Source of the DNA: Agrypnia vestita
Taxonomy: Eukaryota > Arthropoda > Insecta > Trichoptera > Phryganeidae
Direction: 5' to 3'
Assembly: GCA_016648135.1 (NCBI GenBank)
Contig: JADDOH010023735.1
Span: 168,166-232,165 of the forward strand
Length of the DNA: 64,000 nt
Below, piece by piece: positions 33,735-44,851 of the stretch (positions within the stretch are counted from its first letter, which is position 1; every line of letters starts with the position of its first letter). The notes under the pieces are model-generated. The model saw only the letters and a list, made by a program, of their open reading frames with translations, was not told the origin of the DNA and did no database searches. The translations under genes and the position numbers were made by a program.

Positions 33735-34194
33735 CATGACTAGTAGCAAAAATTTTCAGGGAAGTCTTCTTCATTAAATTTTGTATAGAAAATATTTTTT
33801 TTTTACACTTGGATGAAATGTCGACAGTTACTGAGATGAGCGACATAAAAGTTCGCATTTTTCCTTTAATATTTTAGATTTTTTTTTCTATAAAACTTTG
33901 GATTGTTACTGGAGTAACATATATGGAATATTAAAAATTCATTCACTTTTGGACATGTCAAAGAAAATTACAAAAACGTTTTAACGTTTTAATCATTTTA
34001 TTTGACTTGTATCAAAGTAAATGAATTTTTTGTATTTAATAAAAATTGATTTCATTATACTGCAATGTTTGACAATAGATAAACCAAAAATATTGAAAAA
34101 AAATTGCCAACTTAGACGTCACCTAATATTTCCTATTCAAAATTCAATGAAGAAGACTTCTCGAAGTTTTTGCTACTAACTACAAGACACGATG
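33735..34194. mobile_element. M1 variant, copy 12
   Basis: TA precedes the left end CATGACTAGTAGCAAAAATT and follows the right end TTTGCTACTAACTACAAGAC ACGATG. Inner arms share GAAGTCTTCTTCATTAAATTTTG and its inverse. Together with copies 8 and 14 it defines a diverged M1 subfamily. Confidence 0.8.
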
Positions 34195-34238
34195 TACATA
34201 AAAGCTCAAATTTTAACACGGTATTCAGCAATTTATTC

Positions 34239-34405
34239 TACAAAATACGTTTTCTAAATTTTATTTTCATTTTAGACACTTTTGTTTCTTTCGTTTTGCA
34301 CCTAGCTTTTTGAGACTCACGCTTCTTCCTGAACGGTTGTCGTATTCTATCTCGACTTTCACTGTCTATGGTAATTGCCGGTGGATCCGTATTCTTTATT
34401 TTATT
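34239..34405 (-). other. Short basic open frame, minus strand
   Basis: Reading the minus strand to a TAG at 34239-34241 gives about 55 residues ending with DSESRDRIRQPFRKKRESQK, a basic stretch and KFRKRIL. It is richer in coding-like codons than its surroundings, and an AG dinucleotide lies just upstream after an A/T-rich tract. It could be the terminal exon of an unknown gene or a transposon remnant. I do not recognise it. Confidence 0.25.
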
Positions 34406-34734
34406 TTTTTCCTTTTTTTTTTTTTATTAGTAGAAACAGTCCTTTGATGGGGGAAATGCTGCTCATAAATCCTTTACTCACCTCTTATCTATATAAGTAT
34501 GACATTTAAATTTGTTTCCAGCAGAGAGAAATGTATCATAAATCTGAACAAAGCGGTAATAAAATTCTCTCGGAGTTCTTCATTTTGGTGATTTCTTAGT
34601 TATTTCTAAGTTATTTCACATTTTCAGTGTTGAGCGGTAAAAACACTTATGTAATGCTTTATTATAAATATATCATTCAACAGAAAATATTGTGTTCATT
34701 CGTATTCAAGTTAAATCGTCTGTTAATTTGCGGT

Positions 34735-34905
34735 AGGCTCGCTCACTCGACGTGCGGCAACTCGAAAGGTCGGGGGTTCAATCTCAATGTCACCGAGTGT
34801 CACATCCGCCAGGTCCGACTCGGCGAGTCCCGGGCGAAATTAAATGTTGACATTGGCAAAATAAATATTTTAACGAACCAGGTGACAATGTGGATTTGAA
34901 ATTTT
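34735..34905 (+). mobile_element. S2 tRNA-like SINE
   Basis: GGTAGGCTCGCTCACTCGACG followed by GGTCGGGGGTTCAATCTCAA resembles tRNA A and B boxes (GGTTCAATC). A GC-rich body to about 34850 and an AT-rich end follow. Only one copy is seen here, so the assignment is tentative. Confidence 0.4.
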
Positions 34906-35338
34906 TTTAAATACAGAAATTAATCATATTTGAATAAGTGTTAAATAATCCTTTGTAATTATTGAATGAACAAGGGGGTACTTTTGTTTTTTGAGTTTTA
35001 ATTTGGAAATGCTCTGCACACGTTTCGTACTCTTTCGAGGCCCTGACTTATACTTAATTCAATGGTCTCTACGTAAACTAAGACATCTACAAAATTTTTT
35101 TTACAGGAGAGCTGTTTGTAGTTTGACTTTACTTTACAAAATGAGCGTATTTGTACGCTTTTATGTCCGTTTTGTTCTGAAAAAGTAGAAACATTTTTAT
35201 TTTGTATTTTTGTATTTTAACGAGCTTTTTTTTAATTTTTATGTTTTTTGTTTTACTTTTTGAAGTAGAGCTGTTCATTCAAGTTTTGGCTTTACATACA
35301 AAATGAGTATATCCTAGCAAGGATATTGCTTTAAAAAA

Positions 35339-35637
35339 TTCCAATCAAAAATAGATATCTCATTAGTGACATCTGTGGTTAATTAGGGGGAAAGACAAAG
35401 CTCTGAAGGCGGTCGCGTTTATGATAATTACAATACACACATGAAACGGGTTGTAAAACTTTAATATATACAACTTCCAAAGAAAATTGATAGTTACATT
35501 GTGTAAACAAAGACTTCCACACCTACTTTCCCATAAATATATAATTTGTCCCTATGTGACATCTACAATATATCTTGATTAATGATGTCCCTGGGACAAA
35601 ATCCAGTACTGTGTTCTGAAAAATTTGGACAAATTCA
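35339..35637. repeat. F2 element, copy 3
   Basis: Shares CAAAAATAGATATCTCATTAG with 14613-14640. Its right part, TTGATTAATGATGTCCCTGG to TTTGGACAAATT, is inverted relative to 14513-14575. It abuts the M1 copy at 35640. Confidence 0.7.
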
Positions 35638-35639
35638 AA

Positions 35640-35939
35640 ATATTCTGAATTTTTAATATTCATTATAAGTTACTTTCATGTTAGTCCAATGTTTTACAGA
35701 GGATAGGTCAGAAATATTAACCCTTTTAGTGCCATAAATATTTTGTCAAAATGTGCTAAAAATGCCAGTAAAAAGTGCTTTTTAATAGATAATTTATATA
35801 AACACCAAAAACACTTACAATTTCTGTTACAAAACACTAATTTTCATAATTTTTTCAACATTCTCTTCAGAAGATTTCAAACTATGGTAATAAAACCACA
35901 GAAATTGAATACTACATATTTATTGACAAGAAAATTACA

Positions 35940-35972
<33 letters not shown>

Positions 35973-36529
35973 TGTCACTCCCGCTATCGCAGTTTTCGAA
36001 TTGTTCTGTCATTTCAACATCCATATCGGAACTTTCCCTCGTGTTCGACATTTTGAAATCAAATTCAGGATTATAGAAATAAATAATAATAACAGTGTTT
36101 TTAGAAAAAAGTGTGATTGAAAAAAGTTAGAACGCACTGATGCACGCCAAAAGTGAACTGTCGAAACGCGCGCTACGGCGAAGCTGGCATTTTTCGCATA
36201 CCTACCTATGAGAAAAAAGTGTGATTGAAGTAAGTTAGAACGCAATTTAATGAATAAAAATATGAACGCGGGAACACGACCGTTACTGACGCGCGCCAAA
36301 AGTGAGCTGTTGAAACGAGCGCTATCGCGACGCTGGCATTTTTCGCACACCCACCTACGAGCGCCATGGCGCTTTTCGGCACTATAAGGGTTAAAAAGAA
36401 ATGCAAGCTTTGAAGTCCCTTATCTCCATAACTGTTGACATTATGACACATTGTTGCTTGAACATTTGACTCATAATTTAGGTACGAATTTACCTGTAAA
36501 GTATTGTAAACTAGCTTTCTTACACCCTG
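35640..36529. mobile_element. M1 copy 13, left-truncated, split by a TTAA element
   Basis: The M1 interior (AAGTTACTTTCATGTTAGTCC, GGTCAGAAATATTAA) is interrupted at 35721-36390 and resumes AAAAGAAATGCAAGCTTTGA. It ends at CTTACACCCTG followed by TA. Confidence 0.8.
35721..36390 (-). mobile_element. Internally deleted piggyBac-like element
   Basis: 670 bp between TTAA at 35717-35720 and TTAA at 36391-36394. The ends are inverted: CCCTTTTAGTGCC and GGCACTATAAGGG. On the minus strand an ATG at 36049-36051 opens MSNTRESSDMDVEMTEQFEN, acidic like piggyBac transposase N-termini, and runs into a TA repeat at 35950-35973. The rest of the transposase is deleted. A tandem duplication (about 36102-36210 and 36211-36360, shared AAAAAAGTGTGATTGAA) forms the leader. 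Confidence 0.8.
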
Positions 36530-36594
36530 TACAAAAATTTAACATAATTGTCTATCACGCCACCTCTGACACAGTTCTTTTGACAAATTCCGCC

Positions 36595-36965
36595 GAATTA
36601 GTTGCTGAATTGACATTTTGTTAAAATTTCACAGCCCGTTTTTAAAATGTCTCGCTCGGTGCGGCCCAGCATATTCCGCTCATTGTGGTCGGAAAAGAAA
36701 TTATCTTTTTGTGTATTTAATTCCCCATTCATGGTCGCCCCCATTGTGTATCTTTGAGGACTGCCTTCTTTATTATTAAAATGTTTTTTTTTTTATCTTC
36801 CCATCCACTTGCCCGCCGTGTTTTCTCAGCGACCACCGAGGGGCAGTTGTTAAATTGTGGATTTATGAAGGACCCTCGCGGCCATTAACGGCCTGAGAAA
36901 ATTAATTTTCTCTCAAATGTTTTTATGCTGTTTGTTTTAATGTTTTTTCACGGCGTGAAATTACG
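36595..36965. other. GC-richer unique island, possible regulatory sequence
   Basis: No repeat partner, no gene-like frame. Contains palindromic words such as GGCCATTAACGGCC near 36877. It lies about 2 kb upstream of the first calsyntenin exon seen, probably in the preceding intron. Confidence 0.3.
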
Positions 36966-37149
36966 CCCTCTTAATGGGATGCCACTTGATAAAATATATC
37001 ATTTAATATCTTCTTTTTAAATCTCCCCTACGGTCGTGCAGAAGAAGTATTAACTCTGCAGTTATCTAAATTGGACCAATGATCCCAAAAATTACTAGAC
37101 CGCAACTTTCAAGAATTCAATAGTTAATCTCTTTCGGTTTTCAAAATTG

Positions 37150-37559
37150 TCTATACTAATATATAAAGAGGTAATGTTTGTAAGTTTGGATGTAGGAGGT
37201 TATCTCCGAAACTACTCATCCGATTTCTTAAATTCTTTCACCAATATTTAGAATGGACTTTCATGGTGTACGTAGGCTATATATTATCCCGTTAAAATAA
37301 AAGGGCTTTTCATGGTTTCCTATTTTACAACTAAAGTTGACGAAAAAATGGTTGAACGATGCGTTTTTTTACAAACGGTAACGGTAAGAGATATTTAAAT
37401 ATTTTCTATAGAGAGGTGTAAAACTCAAAACGTTCTATAACTTTAAATAAAAAGCCCGCGACGACGTGTATCTATATGTCAAGGTTAATACACAAATTGA
37501 TAAAATATGACTAAAAGTTGCTAAAAATCTATGCGTGCAAAGCTGCGCGGATAAGCTAG
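37150..37559 (+). mobile_element. Non-autonomous Helitron, copy 2
   Basis: Begins TCTATACTAATATATAAAGA, a 5' end widely seen in insect Helitrons. It ends with a GC-rich hairpin region (GCGTGCAAAGCTGCGCGG) and GATAAGCTAG before T. About 410 bp, no ORF. Its 3' tip matches that of the Helitron at 6820-7323, but it carries no heat-shock array. Confidence 0.8.
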
Positions 37560-38831
37560 TTATTAAATAAAATTAAAACATCGACTTTATGCTTTTTTCA
37601 TAAAATACTCTGCATTAAATTTTTTTTTATAAATATTTAGATCTCTTTTTAAATATTTCAGATTAACGAAAATTAAAACTAAGAGTGCATCCATTACTAC
37701 ATCGCATATGTCATTGGTACTAATCATTAATAAATTTTCAATGTAACAATAATGATGAGATGTATAAAATGAGGTACAAAAAAGTATAATCCTCCTCATA
37801 ACACTGTCCGTCACTAATGCTGCCAGATGACTCAAATAATACAAATGAGGTATAAGAAGCAAAAAAGCATAATTGTCTATTTAATAATTAATGTCCGTCA
37901 CTAACATTTTCAAGACGCCACATTACTCTAGATAGCTCTGTTCTCACAGTTTACTCATAGCCGAAATGTATTGTCACATGTCGTGGCTGCAGGGGGAATT
38001 AAAGAAAACTATTAAATGTAACTATTATATGTAACGCTATTCATTAAATTAACTATTTCGTAAATTTATCATTCGTAAATGGACACCTTATGTTCGCTTT
38101 AACACTTTATTCACCATTCACTAGAATATTCCATCCAATTTTCGCTTTTAATTTCGCTTCGGTTTATTTCGCTACGTAAGAAGTTCCCAGAATATTCGCT
38201 GTCCTGGAAACTCGCGACTCACGGCAATCTTCGCTTCTATTATTGCTGTCAAACGCGCACGTCCAAAACAATTGACTCGTCCTTACTCCCTAATGCTGAC
38301 ATAGAAATTCCGAGACGTTTCCCACTTTTTCGAGAAGTTCCTCGCGGTTTCCAGACTTTTGGAGATGTTTCTCGATGTTTATCGTAAGCCGTAGATTATG
38401 CTAGGCCGTTCTGGAATCTTCGGTAGTATTGTAATCATTTCAAACAACTGTCTCTTGACATGAGTGCGTGATTCTTTTTAGCCTCGTTACAACATATAAT
38501 AATATATTACAACATATAATAATAGTACGTCAGTTTTTAGTTGTTTGCCCGTCTATGTTTTACGGTCAATATTGATCATGTTGGTTCATTTGAAAAAAGT
38601 GGCTTTTACAGGATTTTTTTGAAGCCTCTTTCCCCTGTCTTGCGATATTTGGAACATCTTGCAGTTCCCAGTGTTCCAATTTTTTTAATCTACTCGATTC
38701 TCTGTTTGAATTATCATGTATCGGGCCGCAAATATCGCAATATAAAGGCATTGAACATTACATAGTATGCAATAAAAATATTAGACGTGTAAAGATATTT
38801 TTTGTCTAACAGTGGTGTTTTTTCTTCACAG
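37560..38831. other. Intronic interval upstream of the first calsyntenin exon
   Basis: Contains scraps resembling M3 (GAGGTATAAGAAGCAAAA near 37847) and a GC-richer patch at 38100-38430. No upstream calsyntenin exon or signal peptide was found in it. Confidence 0.4.
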
Positions 38832-38992
38832 CTATCCCGTACCTGGATCTGGTGGACCTGGAGAACGGCTATCATGGCCTGATCAAGGAGAACGAGACGG
38901 TGGTGGAGGTGACCCCTCCCATCCGCGCCAAGGGGGACATCTGCTCCTTCCTCATTCTCAACAACAAGCACCACGGAGAAGCGCCCTTCGAG
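38832..38992 (+). CDS. Cals: Calsyntenin exon (first cadherin repeat, N-terminal part)
   Basis: 161 nt that start with two bases of a split codon after TTTCTTCACAG and stop before GTAACT. The frame reads PYLDLVDLENGYHGLIKENE, then a CSFLILNNKHHGEAPFE block. This fits the start of mature calsyntenin, where YHG.I.EN...V...PP.....G.IC.F is conserved from fly to human. Calsyntenins are type I membrane proteins of the neuronal Golgi, vesicles and postsynaptic membrane that bind kinesin-1 light chain. The exon is GC-rich in an AT-rich genome. The preceding exon with the signal peptide is not visible within 38 kb upstream, so intron 1 is probably long. Identification is by recalled family similarity. 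Confidence 0.9.
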
Positions 38993-39224
38993 GTAACTCT
39001 TCATAAGTAACTAACCTACTCACCATCACCCCCCATCACTGCGGGGGTAGCCTCTTCTGTCCCGACGCAGAACCCTCAGAAATCTTCCATTTATCTGGTC
39101 ATGTCAAGTCCCTATTTCACTATTAGGGGTATAAAAGTAAAGGCAGCAATATCCCACTGAGGTGTTTCTGAGATAAATACTGAAAACTTGTCACTACTTC
39201 TCTGGAATCTATAAAAACTATATT

Positions 39225-39620
39225 TTTTATTATTTATTAACGCCCTACAGGGCTTTTTACTAACAAATAGGTAAAGTGTACATTTATAAAATGGATAGTT
39301 TAATAACAAAATAATAATGACAAAGTGTTTTATTTTATATAAATTATGTATTTTATTGTTTTAATAGACTAGAAAAAAAGTTGTAATAAACTGTATGCAA
39401 TACTAAAATAAATGAAAAAAAAATGCAAATATATAAAGATAAATATAATATAAAGTAAAAAGCAAGTATAAAACAAAGCAGAAGCATAAGGAAAACAATA
39501 TAATTAAAATTCAAAAAATAAAAAATAAAAAGTAGTAATATACAGTGAAAAGTAATAGCACAAGCTTAGAAAATCATTATATAGTAAAAATGTTACATAA
39601 CAGTTAATTATCTCACTCAA
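39225..39620 (-). mobile_element. LINE 3' tail (family D), minus strand
   Basis: Starts with TATTATTTATT (AAATAATA tail inverted), then GCCCTACAGGGC, and an A-rich UTR follows. M3 sequence flanks it on both sides, so it is an insertion. A relative lies near 29095 in plus orientation. Confidence 0.5.
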
Positions 39621-39689
39621 CCAAAAATCAAAACAATAAATAAATATTTAACTTTTAATTACGGAAATCACTGCATTTTTAAAAGAAAT

Positions 39690-39866
39690 AGAGATGTGAA
39701 CATGGAATTGGTGTTGCATCAATATTCTTACCATCCTCAAACTAAGCTAAAACGCTTGTGCTATGAAAATAGGATTGTCTTGCCGGTGTTCTGGAATGTT
39801 ATCGAACCGACCGCCACATCACTAGGCGAGTGTCAAGACCATTGCGCCAACAAGCTACTCAATTTG
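39690..39866 (-). mobile_element. S1 tRNA-derived SINE, copy 3
   Basis: Minus-strand copy: TGTTGCATCAATATTCTTACC body, then TTCTGGAATG, degraded B box (ATCGAACCGACC) and CCAACAAGCTACTC head. Inserted in M3. Confidence 0.8.
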
Positions 39867-40132
39867 CCTTCAAATAGCGGACATTGCCGCTTTTGCTATT
39901 TACATAATTGAATATTGCTGTCTTTTCGTCTAAAATGGACGTCAACTCTCACTTTAGTATGAAGCGGTCATTTTGTCACGTGACACATCCTCGGGAGTTA
40001 TTTGGTTGAAGTGGATATTGCTGCCTTTGCTTTTAATAGCAATTTGATTGAAAACGTGATTTTGGAAGGAATGGAGCTGTATCTCCTATAAAATCTCCAA
40101 ATCTTAATTAGTAATCTTCGGTGACTGCATTT

Positions 40133-40673
40133 TAGCGAAGGGAAAAACTACATTTCAAAATGAAGACAACACGCACACTTTTATCAGTTTGAAGGCTACA
40201 GAGTGTGCGCTACTTTTGTAGCAGGTACCGAAACATTACACACTTCATCTACTTCAATAAACTACATGAAGTGAACTAATTGAAGTATTACAAAATTGTA
40301 TCTACTACAATGACCTACAAGAAGTACTACTTGTAATGTGTACTACTACAAAATTTTCAAATCCATGGGGGGGGGTTGTTTCAGTTTCCAAAATTTTCTT
40401 TATTCGACCAACACAAATATTTCAACCATTTTATCCACATCACAAAATCTCCGTCAATTATTTATTTTTATTTACATCAACTTCGCAAAAATATCGACCA
40501 AAATTTTCACATATTAAAATAAGTCACACTTCAATATCAAATTTGAATGTACGATTTGAAGTTTGTGTTGTTTGTAGTTTGCAGTTCACTTGCAAACGTG
40601 TGAAGCGTGCACTTCGGTATAATGTAGTACTACATTGTAGTTAGAGTACTTAGTACAGAGCGGACCCATCACT
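40133..40673 (+). repeat. R4 ACTAC-rich element, copy 2
   Basis: Same ends as 13397-14040 (AGCGAAGGGAAAAACTACAT; GAGCGGACCCATCACT). TGCAT occurs just before and just after the element within M3 sequence, a likely 5-bp target duplication. Contains a run of nine G. Confidence 0.75.
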
Positions 40674-40698
40674 GCTGCATCAAAACATTTTATTACAT

Positions 40699-40844
40699 CT
40701 TCTGGTTTGGGTCTTCTGGGGTATTATGCTGTGTTATTACGACCTTTCTGGCTTATTACGACGTTTCGGATCCCATTGCAGGGTCCATCGGCCAGAAAGA
40801 TCATAATAACACGGCATAATATCCCAGAAGACCCAAACCAGAAG
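40699..40844 (-). repeat. Foldback with a degraded hammerhead-like core
   Basis: Arms of 41 bases (40699-40739 and 40804-40844) are inverted copies (CTTCTGGTTTGGGTCTTCTG and its complement). On the minus strand the centre carries GGATCCGAAACGTCGTAATA preceded by GGCCGATGGACCC. It is the same layout as the CTGATGA...GAAAC motif at 44891, with the first core box mutated. Outer TTCTGGC/GCCAGAA words pair as stem I would. Confidence 0.55.
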
Positions 40845-42591
40845 ATTCTAAGTTGTGAAAACCTAAGAACATTCTTAATTTTTTTTTTACATTTTTTTTT
40901 AAATATATTGCTACCTTAGTGTATTGGACAGGTAGAATTATGATGGCAACATCATAAGACGACGTGATGGTGATGATGACCCGTCTGAAGTTGTGAATGT
41001 TGGCCCTTTCTGGGGCCCAGGTCCGTTGTATGGGCGAATGCCGTACGTGGGGACCCACCTCGCCTCCAAGCGGATAGTCAGCGCGGGCAGCGAGCCGGCG
41101 TTGCGATCCTAGCTGAGAGGATACTGCACCGACGCGATGTGTTGACATCTCCGACGGAGGGCGTTGGAAAAATTCCACGAAGAAATTGCATTTTTTGGTC
41201 TTATATTTGGCCGTTACTTACAACCTCGGCCTTCGGAAGCAAGCTTGATGACACCCGCGCAAATTTATCAGTTCCCGTGCGGAACACTTAGCTTCCACAC
41301 ATCTTTATTACCACTCTCTCCTCATTCATTTTTTCAATATGATCAAACCACCCAAGCGACCCTTTTTTAACCGTGTTCAAGATCAGCTATTAATAAATCC
41401 ATCCTCAATTTTACCATTGGCATGTCGCCAACCGGAAAGTTGATTGTTATAGCTCTGTTATCAGGTTAAGATTTCTAAACATTGTGGGAGAATGCTACGC
41501 AATCTTCACCGACTGCTTCTTCAATAGACATAAGTACGAGGGTTATTATAATTATGAACTACATTTTCCCATCTGCATTCTTTTTTACTCCCTTTATATT
41601 AACTCGTGGCGTCTGCTTGCTTGCTTGCCGTCGAAAAAACTTTGGATCGATTTTTAACCCTTTTCCCGTGATCCAATCGAGCTGAAACTTTGCAAGCAGA
41701 CACGTGGCGACGATCAAGAAGATCTAGCAAATTTTCGTTAAAAATAATAATAATCATAGTATAATTTTGGATTTTTCAAATTTTTAATGGTTTCTTCATA
41801 CAAGTTGTTTGGAGATTCCGACGCATATGGTAGACACGAAACCCGAAAATGAGAAAGGGAGTATTGTAAAAACTTGGGTTTTTATGGGTTACTTTTTTTA
41901 AATAAATTTTACCCGGCATGAATGAGGCGAGAAATTGTTACACCAGCTATTAGAGCTTTGCTGTCGAATTTTTGATACTATAATTGTGTATTAAGTATTA
42001 TTTACTTGGGATATTAATTATAGTATCTATTCAACAAGATAAGTAAATGAAATACTATGTTTAAGGTTGAAAAGAGTTTTTTTTGATTTTGTTTGAAACA
42101 GCAGTGTCCGTATTTTCTTTGAAAAGGTACAAGTTTTGGTAGTTTAACATTTTTTTCTTATAAAATTCTAACAAAATTACAACTTCTTTTATCAACATAA
42201 CTATAATTTTATTTTTCAATTGATTGAGCAACATTGTAGATAGACATTTTTAAAAAAGATTGATTATTCTATTTGTATATATTATTAGAAAATGATCACG
42301 GTTTTGATAAAAATGTATGACTTTCTATTTTACACATAAATAATTTTGGTCTGAAATTGAATAATTTAGAATCATTAGAAATTAGTAAAGAATGCGATAG
42401 TAAACAAAATATTATTAATAATCAATTGGATTTGACTACCAGCCCAATTCTAAAAATTTTTCCAATAATTGCGAGTAATCAAGAAATTCAGTAATAATAT
42501 TTAAAAAAAATATATTTTCAAATAATTTGGAAAAACAAGGAACAAAAGACATTTCATTAGAATTTTTTGACAGTTATACAGCACCCTGATG
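40845..42591. other. Calsyntenin intron interval with retroelement scraps
   Basis: Includes a GC-rich segment with a GATGGTGATGATGA tail (about 40960-41170), a degraded LINE fragment on the minus strand (41285-41400, matching the GSLRWFGH region) and the repeat at 41545-41890. AT-rich DNA with no features follows to 42591. Confidence 0.4.
41545..41890 (+). repeat. Dispersed repeat paired with 53645-53905
   Basis: Inverted relative to 53645-53905 (shared: TTGGATCGATTTTTAACCCTTTTCC, AGCTGAAACTTTGCA, TAATAATAATCATAGTATAATTTTGGATTTTTC in short blocks). It lies about 700 bp before the hammerhead-like motif at 42592, while its partner lies about 400 bp before the motif at 54315. It may belong to the same Penelope-like element. 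Confidence 0.6.
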
Positions 42592-42622
42592 ATGGAATGG
42601 TAATTTCTGAAACATGTTGGTG
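42592..42622 (+). ncRNA. Hammerhead-ribozyme-like motif
   Basis: CACC-CTGATGA, a 5-bp hairpin (GGAAT with loop GGTA and ATTTC), GAAA, a short palindromic stem III (ACATGT), a UU cleavage site and GGTG, which pairs perfectly with CACC as stem I. This is the order of a type I hammerhead with a minimal stem III, as in Penelope-like elements. One extra T flanks stem II on each side. Catalysis is not shown. Confidence 0.55.
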
Positions 42623-43154
42623 AAAAAAACTCGCATAAAAGTAGATATATGCAAATAAAATAATCAATATTTTTTATAACTATAAATACTCGTAAACTTA
42701 CTGTCAACACTGCACCTCTCCCCCCACTTCCTTACCATCAGCTAATGTGACGACGGAATTTGCATCACAAAAATAACATTAAAAAATCTGCGTCTGATAA
42801 CTTCTCGGGTACGACATACCCGACCTCACCCATGCCGGGTTATATAAGAAATCATTGTCACGGGATTGTAGCTGGGGCCAGTGGAAATTAATTATCGATT
42901 TATTAATTTAATTAATTCTTCTCCACTTGTTGATTAAAAATTGATATGTTAATTTGTTTATGTTGATTTTATGTGTGATTCATCGTTTAATTATGTTGCG
43001 GTACGCAGTATATGCAATTCTGATTTGTATTGTTTGATTTTGTATTTGAATATATCTGTGTTGCGTATTCTCTGTGAAAATAAATTAGATGCACAGTCTC
43101 ATGTAGTCTCTAATGGAGGGATTTACGTAACTAATTAACCATGCTGTCATCATG
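42623..43154. other. Unrecognised intron interval
   Basis: Contains a modestly GC-richer part at 42715-42880. No repeat or gene recognised. Confidence 0.35.
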
Positions 43155-43710
43155 CCGTTTATCTACAGGGGTAGGCAGAGAGGATAAAACGCTTTTGCTT
43201 TGGCCACATTCATACATCTTCTCATATGATTCCTCCGATTCTTGTAGTATCTGATCGTGCCAGGTCGTGGACGCCCTGCCCTCTATTCATGTTGCCTTCA
43301 ACACTCGCCCCATATATTTTTTTAACCACCCTTTCCTCACGCATACGTTTTACATGACCAAACCATCTCAGCACTCCTTTCCTTATTCCATCTACCACTC
43401 CACTGCCAGCATTACATTCACATCTAATTTGCTCATCTCTCACTCTATTGATCAAAGATTTTCCACACAAGCGTCTTAGTTAATTTTAGTTAATTTCCAC
43501 TGCATTCAGTCAACTTTCATTCCTTTTTTGCCATTTCCAGGTTTCACTTCCATACATCAGGGTTGTCACTTGAACACCATTATGTACCGCTAGTCTTGCT
43601 TCCTTTGACAGGTTCTTATTGGACATAATTGCATTTAGAGCACCATTTACTTTGACACCCGCAGTCACTCTCTTTTCGGTATTGATTAGTTCAGCTCTGT
43701 ACAATTTTAT
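43155..43710 (-). pseudogene. LINE reverse transcriptase C-terminus, broken
   Basis: Minus strand: MYRAELINTEKRVTAGVKVN, then LVYGSETW-like TLMYGSETWKW at about 43525, a frame break, and MCGKSLINRVRDEQI with VLRWFGHVKRMREERVVKKI at 43222-43470. YGSETW and RWFGHV are hallmark motifs of this LINE class. Antisense to calsyntenin within its intron. Confidence 0.75.
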
Positions 43711-44119
43711 ACCGTGGAGGGTACTTGCAACGTATTAATAATTGTTTGTGTGATTATTATTCAAATTAAACATTTAAATTTTCTATAAATGCATGTGCAA
43801 CATTTTTGACGATGGATTTATACGTCCCTCAGACTCAGACCGATATCCTGTTGCAAGTTTTCTTTAAATACATTATGGAGGGTGTGCCTGTTTAGTCTGC
43901 AGACAGTCGGGGCGAAGGGGGGGCTGAGTGTGACCGGTGCGAGGGAGGGGCGTTGATTCAGTGTGACATTACCCTCATTGAGTGCAATATTTACCACACG
44001 GAGAAATGGGGGCGGGTCCGCCTGGTGTTGTCTGTGAAACACCAGAGTGTTGTAAGCGACGTAATAATTTACATATTATCGCATTTTTTAAAATGTGCTA
44101 GTTCTTTTAAAAATGTCGC
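43711..44119. other. Unrecognised interval
   Basis: A G-rich, GC-richer segment at 43850-44050 has open frames on both strands but no recognisable protein or repeat. Confidence 0.35.
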
Positions 44120-44576
44120 AGTGAATTCAATAAATTATTTCATTTGACGTGTATCGAAGCAAATGAATTTTTTATACTCAGTATAAATTTCTTTCACCAT
44201 GGTCCAACATTTTATAAAATATAAGTAAGAAATATTGAAAAAAAAAAACAAATTTTGATGTCACCTGCTTAACTATCAACTGTGTAAAAACTTGTGATGG
44301 TTAAACCGTTATTTTAACTGGTTATTTTAGGCAGTTATTTTGGATTTGCATCTTATTGTAGCGATGATTGATAATTAACATAGTAACGATGTTTGCCTGT
44401 CGAATTGCAAAAATCAGTTGTACATAATCAAATACAACTCTCAAATAACCCCGTTAGTGTGTCACCGGATAAAAAAACATCACTAGTAAAAACCCAAAGT
44501 GCCAACAATATTTTTTATTCCAAATTGAACGAAGAAAACTTCCCTGAAGTTTTTGCTACTAGCTATGAAGCACCTG
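44120..44576. mobile_element. M1 variant, copy 14, rearranged
   Basis: Holds the M1 interior (TTATTTGACGTGTATCGAAGC) and the right end TTTGCTACTAGCTATGAAGC ACCTG before TA. About 185 bases near 44300-44485 are foreign. The left arm is missing. Confidence 0.75.
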
Positions 44577-44851
44577 TATAAGAACTATACACAAATGTAT
44601 ACAAAAATTTCTAAAAAAGGCTTGTTATTATTAATCATATAACTATGTAGTATTGATATGAAACAAGTAATATTTTTGAACTATTTTATTTTTAATAAAA
44701 TAATGTGTGTGTCGTAACTTTTCGTCAGACTACCATGAAAGTAACTCGTGTCGAATATTAAATATTAAAAATCCATTCGCTTTGCTACAAGTTAAATAAA
44801 AGAATTATAACTTTCAAAAATATTCTTAGGATTTTCACTGCCATTAAGAAA

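Larger units (their letters stand above)
39126..40695. mobile_element. M3 MITE, nested copy
   Basis: Begins GGGGTATAAAAGTAAAGGCAG and includes the inner words GGATATTGCTGCCTTTGC. It is interrupted by a LINE tail (39225-39620), an S1 SINE (39690-39866) and an R4 element (40133-40673). R4 is flanked by TGCAT copies. M3 resumes TGCATCAAAACATTTTATTA and is then cut off by the foldback at 40699. Confidence 0.7.

Noticed and set aside
38409..38421. A single three-unit heat shock element near the first calsyntenin exon
   Set aside because: One isolated trimer in about 38 kb is compatible with chance, unlike the array at 7083-7262.
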